A DNA stretch of 64,000 bases from an uncultured Pseudomonas sp. (GTDB lineage Bacteria > Pseudomonadota > Gammaproteobacteria > Pseudomonadales > Pseudomonadaceae), in NCBI RefSeq assembly GCF_946885955.1, contig NZ_CAMPHI010000017.1, positions 34,266-98,265 on the forward strand. The letters run 5' to 3'. Made by a program: the position numbers and the translations under genes. Shown in pieces: positions 30,710-37,634 of the stretch. The stretch's first letter is position 1; every line of letters begins with the position of its first letter. A model generated the notes under the pieces. It had not been told where the DNA came from. It saw only the letters and a program-made list of their open reading frames with translations, and did no database searches.

Positions 30710-31294
30710 ATGCGCTACACACCGGAACAAAAGCAGAAAACCGCAGCGAACATCCTTGCGGCCGCCGGCCGCGGTTTTCGCCTGGAAGGTTATGGCGGCG
30801 CCGGGGTCGATGGCCTGGCGCGCGAGGCAGGGGTAACGTCGGGAGCCTTCTACAAGCACTTCCCGTCCAAGGCGGCGGCGTTCGAAGCCGCAGTGGCGGC
30901 CGGGCTCGATGATTTCCAGCAAACCATGCAACAGGCGATCGCCGACCCGCAGCAGGATTGGCTGAGCGCGCTGGTGGACTATTACTTCAGCCGCGAACAC
31001 CGCGCCAATCTTGCCGGCGGCTGTGCTGTGCCGGGCCTGACCGGCGAGGTAATGCGCGGCAGCGAACAGGTACGGGCGGTTTACCAGCAGGGCATCGAAC
31101 GGGTGGTCGAGACCCTGGAAACCGGCCTGACCCACCTCGACCCCGAGCTACGCCGGGAGCGCGCCTGGGCCATCCTGGCGATGCTTAGCGGCGGCCTGCA
31201 GATCGCCCGGGCGGTGCACGACGAGGCTCAGGCCACGGTGATTGCCGTCGCCATGCGTGAGGCGGTACTGCGCTTCGCCCGCGCGCCGGGCTAG
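30710..31294 (+). CDS. TetR/AcrR family transcriptional regulator
   Basis: The 194-residue regulator has the TetR N-terminal helix-turn-helix: ILAAAGRGFRLEGYGGAGVD then LAREAGVTSGAFYKHFPSK (about 13-52). The C-terminal ligand-binding half has a Cys in GGCAVPGLTGEV (about 102). The start at 30710 gives the family N-terminus MRYTPEQKQKT. It is divergent from the YdhR-like gene; the shared interval carries two matching operators, pointing to autorepression and control of that gene. The stop overlaps the stop end of the convergent cupin gene by 4 bp. Confidence 0.93.
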   Translation: MRYTPEQKQKTAANILAAAGRGFRLEGYGGAGVDGLAREAGVTSGAFYKHFPSKAAAFEAAVAAGLDDFQQTMQQAIADPQQDWLSALVDYYFSREHRANLAGGCAVPGLTGEVMRGSEQVRAVYQQGIERVVETLETGLTHLDPELRRERAWAILAMLSGGLQIARAVHDEAQATVIAVAMREAVLRFARAPG

Positions 31295-31617
31295 GTGGTT
31301 TCCGTCCGCTCCGGATGCAGATGCACGGCCAGCCAGATCGCACCCTCGGAAACCCGCATCACGGTATGGGGCATACCCGCCGGCAGGAATAGATAATCGC
31401 CCGCTGCCAGTACCACCGACTCGCCATCGACCAGCATCTCCGCCTCGCCATGGGCCAGCAGCACCCACTCGTCCTGCGTCTGCACGTACTCGCTCGGCGT
31501 TATCGCCGCAGAGCTGAGAATGCGCTCGACGACCAGGTTCCGATGCTGCAACAGGGTTTCGAAGCGCTCGCCCTCGGCAGGGGGCATGGCATCAGCAAAC
31601 AGGTTTCCGCTTCGCAT
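31291..31617 (-). CDS. Small cupin-domain protein
   Basis: The 108-residue single-domain cupin shows motif 1 as EYVQTQDEWVLLAHGEAEM (about 43-61) and motif 2 as GDYLFLPAGMPHTVMRV (about 73-89). The motif 1 His pair is replaced by Q-x-x-E, so metal binding may be altered, although Glu and the motif 2 His remain. No substrate can be named. It is convergent with the TetR gene, overlapping 4 bp at the 3' ends. About 186 bp with no visible gene separate it from the solute-binding protein. Confidence 0.8.
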   Translation of the reverse strand: MRSGNLFADAMPPAEGERFETLLQHRNLVVERILSSAAITPSEYVQTQDEWVLLAHGEAEMLVDGESVVLAAGDYLFLPAGMPHTVMRVSEGAIWLAVHLHPERTETT

Positions 31618-31803
31618 CGACGAGCCTCGTTTTGATTGGTGGGGCCAGGCTATCGATTAAACACCGGCATCGCTGCAGACGGTGAACTCGTTGTCGTTGG
31701 GTTCGACGAAGTGAAAGCGCGGGCCGCGGATGCACCGCGACCTCGGGTGACGCAGGGTGAACGGGGAGAAAAGCGGAGGCGATTGCCCCCGCCGGGTTGC
31801 CCC

Positions 31804-32553
31804 TCAGTGTTTGGCGGCTTCGGCGACGATGCGGTCGAAGCTGCCATCGGCTTTCATCTGCGCGATGGCTTCGTTGAACTTGCTCAGCAGATCCTGCCGC
31901 TTGGTGGACTTGTTGAAGGCCAGGTAGGACTCGGCGGAAGACAGATACTTGGCGTTCATCTGCACGCCGGGGAAGTTTCCGGTAGCGAGCAGGGCGTTGC
32001 CGGACTGTTCGATGGCCAGCACTGCGTCGACCCGCTTGGCCGCCAACTTCTGGAAGTTCTTTTCGTCGCCACTCACTTCGTCGATGGTCAGCTTGCCGGC
32101 CTTGTCCGCCGCACTGAATTCATCGGTATACAGCCAGCCGCGAATGGTGCCGACCCGTTTACCGTTCAGGCTGTCCATGTTCTCGTAGTTCACCGGATTG
32201 TCCTGATGGAAGTACACCGCAATGTTCTCCACCATGATCACGTCGCTGTAATCGTACTTCTGCCGCCGTTCTTCGCTGGAGTAGATACCGGCGACACCCG
32301 CCTCGCCCTGATCGATCTCTTCGATCACCCGTTTCCACGGCCGGGCGGCGAGGGTGACGGGCACCTGCATGCGGGAGAAGGCTTCTTTCACCAGTTCTGG
32401 ATAGATGCCTTTGGCCTGGCCGTTCTCGGCATACATGAACGGCGGGTTTTCGATATCGACATCAATCACCACCGGCTCTTCGGCCCAGGCGAGAGTGCTG
32501 GTGAGGGCGAGCAGCGGAAGCAGCCATTTGCTTGTAAACCAGTTTTTAGCCAT
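31804..32553 (-). CDS. Family 3 extracellular solute-binding protein
   Basis: The 249-residue precursor has a signal peptide (about 1-24, ending LAWAE) and the amino-acid-type binding fold: VIDVDIENPPFMY at the start, KGIYPELVKEAF, and the hinge region GKRVGTIRGWLY. AAGGAGAA precedes the ATG. No permease or ATPase gene is adjacent, so it either pairs with a transporter elsewhere or acts as a periplasmic sensor. Ligand unknown. It is the last gene before the AT-richer island. Confidence 0.88.
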   Translation of the reverse strand: MAKNWFTSKWLLPLLALTSTLAWAEEPVVIDVDIENPPFMYAENGQAKGIYPELVKEAFSRMQVPVTLAARPWKRVIEEIDQGEAGVAGIYSSEERRQKYDYSDVIMVENIAVYFHQDNPVNYENMDSLNGKRVGTIRGWLYTDEFSAADKAGKLTIDEVSGDEKNFQKLAAKRVDAVLAIEQSGNALLATGNFPGVQMNAKYLSSAESYLAFNKSTKRQDLLSKFNEAIAQMKADGSFDRIVAEAAKH

Positions 32554-32713
32554 CGGGATTCTCCTTCGCAGTGGGCTTTTGCTTCTGGGAGTATTGATCA
32601 GATCGCGCGGCCTGCAAGGAGCCGCCCCGGCCAGTGGCTATTGAATCGACATACGGCGATAGACGAAGCCCCGGCTCCCGATGGCGTATGCAGCGACGCC
32701 GAACCTGCTGCAT

Positions 32714-32821
32714 CTAGCGGTAGTACGCATCCCACAACTTATTGCGGAATTTATTGCTTGGGTCGAGGCGCTTTTTCAGGGCGAAGAATTGTTCGCGGCT
32801 TGCGTGAATCTGGTAGGGCAG
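32714..32821 (-). pseudogene. Truncated duplicate of the 3' end of the FAD oxidase gene
   Basis: The minus frame ends FALKKRLDPSNKFRNKLW then DAYYR and TAG, identical to the C-terminus of the FAD oxidase at 35603-36979. Positions 32714-32788 match 35603-35677 at 74 of 75 bases. Upstream, LPYQIHASREQF is kept, but a segment of about 11 codons of the intact gene between it and FALKK is missing, in frame. Homology stops near 32821. The remainder of the 413-bp gap 32554-32966 shows no other gene. The fragment cannot encode an enzyme and marks the left border of the island. Confidence 0.85.
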
Positions 32822-32966
32822 GATCAATGGGGCTGCATGGAGAAGAGCAGCGAGCAGGCCAATTTTGGGGCCGCAGAGATCGACGATCTTCGACCGGAAT
32901 CGCTCGCGCAACTACACGGGCTGAAGTGAGTATCGTAAGAACGGAATCTCAGGCCAGACCTGAGCG

Positions 32967-33164
32967 CTATTGCTCCAGTACTTCCTGCCGTTCGCGTTCA
33001 TATTCATCATAGGGTTTATTGGCATTCTTCATGCATTCATCATATTGCGATGGCGGAAGCTTGGTGCACTCGAATCTGTTACTGGTTTGAATACCTTCAT
33101 AAGCGCCCCTGCTAGAACATCCGGCTATGACGAGAGGGATTAAAATCAAGTATCTGACTTTCAT
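32967..33164 (-). CDS. Small lipoprotein
   Basis: This 65-residue protein starts MKVRYLILIPLVIAGCSS, a compact lipoprotein signal with lipobox VIAGC (Cys15). The mature part has two further Cys (FECTKLPPSQYDECMKNA) and a charged tail. It is probably an envelope lipoprotein. No function can be assigned. It lies in an AT-richer stretch with other small lipoproteins on the same strand, and the ribosome site (AGGATG) is weak to moderate. Confidence 0.7.
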   Translation of the reverse strand: MKVRYLILIPLVIAGCSSRGAYEGIQTSNRFECTKLPPSQYDECMKNANKPYDEYERERQEVLEQ

Positions 33165-33257
33165 TATTTCATCCTGTTTGGCTCATGCTGTTTACTAAAG
33201 AGATGGCTCGGTTGCTTATCGCTTTGCTGCTATGCGGATGATAAGAGGCTGTCTCTG

Positions 33258-33806
33258 TCAGACCTGCCGCTTATACATCACATCCGTGCGTAACACGTAT
33301 TTGACCCCGGAAATAATCGCAGCGCCTTGATGCATCATCAAGTGGGGGAAAGCCAAGGCCATGCCAGCCTCCGGTTTAATAACATCCCATCGGAATTCCG
33401 TTTCGCCGCCGGCATAATCGCCGTTCAGGTACAGCAATAGCGACAGCTGACTGACCTCAGTGTTGCTCCGGCAATAGAAACCGTCCTTGTGCCATTTGAA
33501 ATATTGCTCGGGCGTGTATCAATAAAATCTGAACCGCTCGTTCAGGCCCAATAGCCTCCAATCATCGATGCTGTCAGGCAGAAACTGCTTGGCTCGTTCG
33601 AAGAGAAAGGCGGCTAGATCAATATCGTCAAAAATTATGCGATCGTTATTTCTAACCGTTTTCAGCACTTCCGGACCCTCTCTGGTCTGAATTGCGGCCT
33701 CTTCGAACCCGATATTTTCACTCATCTGAATATACGAAGCGCACTCAGTTGGGGAGAGGAAGTTTTTGACGGTAAAGATTCCAGCGCCGAATTCTATTTT
33801 TTGCAT
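33258..33806 (-). pseudogene. 2OG-Fe(II) oxygenase (prolyl 4-hydroxylase type) interrupted by an in-frame TGA
   Basis: The minus frame starts MQKIEFGAGIFTVKNFL at 33806 and hits TGA at 33521-33519, after NERFRFY. Reading on in the same frame restores the rest of the family: YTPEQYFKWHKDGFY (iron ligands His and Asp in HKD), YLNGDYAGGETEFRW, FPHLMMHQG (distal His) and KYVLRTDVMYKR, ending at TGA 33258. Full length would be about 182 residues, normal for this family. Relatives have Arg at the interrupted site (RFRFYRY), so one CGA-to-TGA change explains it. No indel is seen. It is called a pseudogene because the iron site lies entirely after the stop. A separate intact 2OG oxygenase is at 43713. 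Confidence 0.88.
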
Positions 33807-33833
33807 ATAAGACTCTTTTTCATGACTCGTTCG

Positions 33834-34190
33834 CTACTGTGCGGTTTGCAGGCGATATTGAATAACGACCGCAATTGCGGCCAAGAGAATAGCCAGTGAG
33901 TACGCAAACATCCCCAGGTTCAAGCCGAATATGGTTTTCTCGTTGCCGTCGAGCAGTACCATGGAGCCGCCATAATAGTCGCGCAATAGATAAGCCAGCA
34001 AAAGTCCACCGGTAACCAAAATCGTCATCAAAGCGGTAAGGCGGAAATTGCTCTTCGCCCATGTCAGCCACAGGCTGGAAATACCGGTGGAGGTATTGGT
34101 GGACAGCTGCCAGACCTCGTGCAGCCGTGCATGTGGTTTCCAGTTGGGGTTGAAAACATGGCTAACATTGATTTCGAAGTATGGGACCAC
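33834..34190 (-). CDS. Small membrane protein, N-terminus uncertain
   Basis: From a GTG at 34190 the frame gives 118 residues with helices near 48-68 and 88-110 and the motif HVFNPNWKPHARLHEVWQ, characteristic of a family of four-helix membrane proteins. The same frame stays open 36 bp further upstream, encoding ILLTIGIFFYAG, which looks like the true first helix, but is then closed by TAA at 34229-34227 with no ATG. So either translation starts at an unusual codon or the 5' end has been lost. Function is unknown. Confidence 0.6.
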   Translation of the reverse strand: MVPYFEINVSHVFNPNWKPHARLHEVWQLSTNTSTGISSLWLTWAKSNFRLTALMTILVTGGLLLAYLLRDYYGGSMVLLDGNEKTIFGLNLGMFAYSLAILLAAIAVVIQYRLQTAQ

Positions 34191-34352
34191 TCCAGCATAG
34201 AAGAAGATGCCGATGGTAAGCAGGATTTAGGGGGCGTTTTATTACTTATGTGCACTAAAAATCTAATTCGGCATGCTAATTATTTTATTTGTGCAATGGT
34301 GGATGCAGATCGCGGTTAACGCTTTGTCGCAATCTGCTCTCCCGGATTTTCG

Positions 34353-34598
34353 TTACCACTTAATATTACGTAACTTGGACATATCTTTGTTTGCTTGCTT
34401 GGACGCTTTAAAACAGTTGATATCTTTCTCGGCCTCGGGGAACTGACAAAATTCCCTTACATACTGTATTGCCGTATAGCTTTTGTCATTGATAGTGATA
34501 TTTTCGATATCTTTTATCTCGGGTGTTTTCGAAGCGTCGGTGCAGCCAGCTAAGAGAATTGACGCCAGCATTAGTGATTTTTTCATTTTCAAATTCAT
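34353..34598 (-). CDS. Small lipoprotein
   Basis: The 81-residue protein starts MNLKMKKSLMLASILLAGC, with lipobox LLAGC and a second in-frame ATG at 34586 (MKKSLML) that would be an equally good start. The mature part is Lys-, Asp- and Ile-rich, with Cys in REFCQF and INCFKA. Base composition is clearly AT-richer than in neighbouring housekeeping genes, suggesting acquisition by transfer. It has no recognised domain, and no strong ribosome site is visible. Confidence 0.65.
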   Translation of the reverse strand: MNLKMKKSLMLASILLAGCTDASKTPEIKDIENITINDKSYTAIQYVREFCQFPEAEKDINCFKASKQANKDMSKLRNIKW

Positions 34599-34697
34599 TT
34601 TTATCTATGAAGCCTGTGCTTTCTGGATGAAGGGGTTAAGTCGCTCACAGTGAACAAGAGTAAAGTGACTTTAGTCGTTCGCCATAGTGCGCAGAGA

Positions 34698-35261
34698 TTA
34701 ACGAGTAAACAGCCACTCACCGCTTGGCTGCTTAACGACTTCATGATTGCCTTTTACCACTTCGCCGCTTGTATCTGAGATATATGAGACTTCAAAGCGC
34801 AGTGCATTTCTGGCGGGCATTTTCCAATCCTGAATTCTCAGGACGCTGGCGCATGAGGTTTTATTGTGATAGCGCATTTGTGGTACTGGTGCGCCTAGGT
34901 AGTTGTTGCTTGCGTATCGCTTTCCTGGTGCTGCGTATCTGTTGAGCATGCTGCCGTTGTAATTAGTGATACAAGAATTCATGCCGATAAACTCAGAAAT
35001 CACTGGCGATGCTTCAGATATGGCGGTGTCGATATTTTTGTCCTGGGTTTTTTGACTCAGCGTTGACTGTAGCTTGGCCTGTTGCGTTGAAGATAGTGAG
35101 GCGCCGCTTCCTTGTTGTAGCGCCGGCTGTCCGGATAGCGTGCTGTTTACGGTAGAAAGGCCGCTGTTAATAGTCGACAGGCCAGTGTTTATATCCTTTA
35201 GTGTGCTTGTACATCCAGAGATGGATAGTGCAATTGCAGTGATGGCGACGCTTTTTTTCAT
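34698..35261 (-). CDS. Lipoprotein with Ser/Thr/Leu heptad-like repeats
   Basis: The 187-residue precursor begins MKKSVAITAIALSISGC, with lipobox SISGC. AAGGAG lies 9 nt upstream of the ATG at 35261, which decides against the longer frame to 35318. After the Cys come three near-repeats of a 7-residue unit (INTGLST, INSGLST, VNSTLSG), then a Gln/Ser-rich linker and a C-terminal domain with three Cys (SCITNY, TSCASV region). The repeats suggest a coiled or fibrous stalk anchored to the membrane. The family is not recognised. It is transcribed with the other island lipoproteins. Confidence 0.72.
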   Translation of the reverse strand: MKKSVAITAIALSISGCTSTLKDINTGLSTINSGLSTVNSTLSGQPALQQGSGASLSSTQQAKLQSTLSQKTQDKNIDTAISEASPVISEFIGMNSCITNYNGSMLNRYAAPGKRYASNNYLGAPVPQMRYHNKTSCASVLRIQDWKMPARNALRFEVSYISDTSGEVVKGNHEVVKQPSGEWLFTR

Positions 35262-35330
35262 TTGTACACTCCTTGTATGTTTAGGTTGGCCCAAAGGGCA
35301 TGTCTTGCTTCTTCGCAAACTATAAAAGAT

Positions 35331-35495
35331 TTAGTTCTCGGTATTTTTTGAAAGAGAATTTTGGATGGTATGACGCATACCGCTGTTGAAACTGATATGG
35401 CTTTCGCCATCCTGGCGGTAGCTCACGGCTACGAGGTCGTCGCCATAACGTTCGGCAAAGCATTTAATGCCGTTTTTTGCCCGGGTGAAGGCTTT
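35331..35495 (-). pseudogene. Possible gene remnant (C-terminal fragment)
   Basis: In the 341-bp interval 35262-35602 no intact gene is seen. A minus frame ending TAA at 35331 reads AKNGIKCFAERYGDDL then VAVSYRQDGESHISFNSGMR, with protein-like composition, but is closed upstream by TGA at 35498-35496. A second frame upstream (about 35500-35600, containing LSRRAMLGTLPAYRTLP) also looks coding, suggesting one frameshift within a decayed gene next to the oxidase 3' end. No family is recognised. Confidence 0.35.
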
Positions 35496-35602
35496 TCACA
35501 ACGTCCATATTGCACCCTGCTGGTGGGGAGTGTCCTGTATGCCGGCAGCGTGCCCAGCATTGCTCGGCGGCTCAAGTCTTCGTGGCTTTTTTTGAACTGC
35601 GC

Positions 35603-36979
35603 CTACCGGTAGTACGCATCCCACAACTTATTGCGGAATTTATTGCTTGGGTCGAGGCGCTTTTTCAGGGCGAAGAACTCTTCGGCGCAGGGGTAGGCGG
35701 CGAGGAATTGTTCTCGGCTGGCGTGGATCTGATAGGGCAGGTAGTAGCTGCCCTGATGGGCGATGGCCAGGTCGATCAACTCGCTGGTCCAGTTGGCGAC
35801 AGCGGTGCGGTCGCCGGGCGAGACGCCTTGGCGGTAGTAGAGCACCAGGGCGAAGGTGTCGCCGCGGGCCCAGGCCAGCAGGGTGCCGGGGTCGGCCTTG
35901 GCGTGGCGGATGGAGACGTTGGCGATATTCACCCGGTGCTGGTCGAGTAGCCGATGCATGCCGGCGACGAAGCTTTGCAGCTGCGCCTCGGGCACGAAGT
36001 ATTCCTGCAGTACGTAGCTGTAGTCGGGGCCGGAGATCGGTTGCAGTTCGCCGACGTCGAGGCTGGCCTGGTGGTTGCGCCACTGCACCGGCGCGCCCTT
36101 GAGCAGCAATGGGTCGATCAGCGCCTTGCGTACTTTGCTGCCGCCGGGGCTGCTGGCCAGCGCCAGGGCGGCGCGCAGTGCCCCGTAGCTGCGTGTGCTG
36201 GGGACCAGGCGCTCGGGTATCGTCAGTGGCGCGTCGCTGCGCAGGTAGGACACGGCGCGCACACTGTCGTAGTCGTCGGTATAGAGGATGCCGTTGTGCA
36301 TCACCATATCCGGGTTGTCGCGTACCTGGCTGGCGAAGAACGCTGGGTATTGGCTGAGCGGCATCAGTTGCGATTGACGCAGCAGTTTGCTGTTGTCGAC
36401 CAGCGGCAGGGTGGCTTCGACGATCACGCCGAGCCCGCCGTAGCCGCCGATGGCGCCGTAGAACAGTTCGCTGTTGTGCGTCGGGCTGGCGTCTACCAGG
36501 TTGCCGTCGGCCAGCACCAGGCGCAGCGAGCGCACGCCGAGTACCAGCGGGCCCTGGCCGACATAGCGGCCATGAGCGTTGACACTGAGGGCGCCGCCGA
36601 CGGTGAAGTTGGCGTAGGACTGCATGATTTGCGGCGACAGGCCGTAAGGGTCGATGTATTCGAGCACTTCGCGCCAGGTGATGCCGGCTTGCACGCGGAT
36701 TTCCCGGCGCTCGGCGGAGAATTCCAGCACTTCGTCGAAGTCGCGCATGTCCAGTTGCAGGGCGCCTTCGGTGGCGGTCTGCCCGCCCATGCTGAAGCGA
36801 GCGCCGCCGATGGCAATGGGGCCGGGGTGTTCACGCACCGCCTCGACTATCTGACTCAGCTCGGTCGGCGCGAGCACCTGGGCGACTTCGATGGGATTCA
36901 TGCCGCTGACGTCATTGACGGTTTCGGCGGCGTATGCGGCCTGGCACAGCAGCAGGATCAGGACGGCGATGATGCGCAT
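35603..36979 (-). CDS. Exported FAD-linked oxidase
   Basis: The 458-residue protein has a signal peptide (about 1-18, ending AYAAE) and a PCMH-type FAD-binding domain (about 30-205). Marker segments are IAIGGARFSMGGQT, the FAD loop ANFTVGGALSVNAHGR (about 133-148) and GGYGGLGVIVEATL. The C-terminal part has the D-lactone/vanillyl-alcohol oxidase style end LDPSNKFRNKLW. AAGGAAG precedes the ATG. The substrate is not predictable; sugar lactone or aromatic alcohol oxidases share this plan, though an exported form is less common. Its last 75 bp are duplicated at 32714-32788 across the island. It is followed, in the opposite sense to transcription, by the acylase region. Confidence 0.85.
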   Translation of the reverse strand: MRIIAVLILLLCQAAYAAETVNDVSGMNPIEVAQVLAPTELSQIVEAVREHPGPIAIGGARFSMGGQTATEGALQLDMRDFDEVLEFSAERREIRVQAGITWREVLEYIDPYGLSPQIMQSYANFTVGGALSVNAHGRYVGQGPLVLGVRSLRLVLADGNLVDASPTHNSELFYGAIGGYGGLGVIVEATLPLVDNSKLLRQSQLMPLSQYPAFFASQVRDNPDMVMHNGILYTDDYDSVRAVSYLRSDAPLTIPERLVPSTRSYGALRAALALASSPGGSKVRKALIDPLLLKGAPVQWRNHQASLDVGELQPISGPDYSYVLQEYFVPEAQLQSFVAGMHRLLDQHRVNIANVSIRHAKADPGTLLAWARGDTFALVLYYRQGVSPGDRTAVANWTSELIDLAIAHQGSYYLPYQIHASREQFLAAYPCAEEFFALKKRLDPSNKFRNKLWDAYYR

Positions 36980-37010
36980 GGAGCTTCCTTGTTCGGGGCG
37001 CTGGGGGATG

Positions 37011-37036
37011 GGGTAGCTCAGTATTCTGGGCTACCC
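37011..37036. repeat. Short hairpin between the oxidase and a small gene
   Basis: GGGTAGC (37011-37017) and GCTACCC (37030-37036) form a 7-bp stem with a 12-nt loop. It lies upstream of the oxidase gene and downstream of the small gene at 37111 on minus. It resembles half of the GTAGCCC-type repeats elsewhere in the window. A weak terminator is the alternative. Confidence 0.4.
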
Positions 37037-37110
37037 AGCAGTTCTTGTACCTGACAGTCGATAGTGACCTGTCCTCTATTTTCCGTGAGGCCGCTTACGT
37101 TGCCTTCGCC

Positions 37111-37431
37111 TCAGAGCGATGCGAGGTGCCGAATGCACTCCAGCTTCTCTTCCGCCAGGCCCGCCAGTTGGGCCTCCTGGATGTGTCCTTGACGCAGTAG
37201 CTGAGCGAATACACGGGGCAACTGCGAGTAGCGATAGTCGTATTTGCGGTCGATCTCGCGCCTTTTGCGCTCCAGGTACTCCTGGATGGCCCACATCTCG
37301 TCGGGCTCCGCGGCGGCGGCGACTCTTTTTTTGAGCGTCGTCATGATCTCGGCCAGTTCGGTTGCGAGTGCCTCTTCGAACACCCGGTGTGCGAGCTTCT
37401 TCTCGGAGGCGGACCATTTGAGGGCGTACAT
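37111..37431 (-). CDS. Small helical protein of unknown function
   Basis: The 106-residue protein starts MYALKWSASEKKLAHRVFEE; AGGAG lies 5 nt before the ATG at 37431, which argues against the longer frame to 37473. It is highly charged and predicted all-helical (EYLERKRREIDRKYDYRYSQ), with no signal, Cys or metal motif. I recall similar short proteins in pseudomonads without a function. It lies between the acylase and the FAD oxidase on minus and may share their transcript, with about 200 bp on the acylase side lacking features. Confidence 0.65.
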   Translation of the reverse strand: MYALKWSASEKKLAHRVFEEALATELAEIMTTLKKRVAAAAEPDEMWAIQEYLERKRREIDRKYDYRYSQLPRVFAQLLRQGHIQEAQLAGLAEEKLECIRHLASL

Positions 37432-37634
37432 GGATGCTCCTGATGGGCGCGGCGGCCCCGCTGGATTGCACAATGCTCGGGGCAGGCCGCAGTCCTGCGC
37501 CGCCCCGTCAGCTCGATTAAAGCCCTCACCAGCCCGCTGTTCAATCGGGTCAGCATCGATGCGCTGGCAAGTTCGTCGTCTGTTTCGACTCGATTTGCCG
37601 ATCTGCGCTCAAATTCCGCCGAAGTTCCGGCCGC

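Noticed and set aside
33519..33521. TGA in the 2OG oxygenase as a selenocysteine codon
   Set aside because: Family members carry Arg here, not Cys, and no SECIS-like hairpin was seen directly after the codon.
35361..35612. Plus-strand 83-codon frame
   Set aside because: The minus strand over the same bases has more protein-like composition, and the plus frame has no ribosome site or family motif.
32714..35677. Island as a prophage, integron or IS-borne unit
   Set aside because: No integrase, transposase, phage gene or terminal inverted repeat was found; only the direct repeat of a gene end supports insertion.
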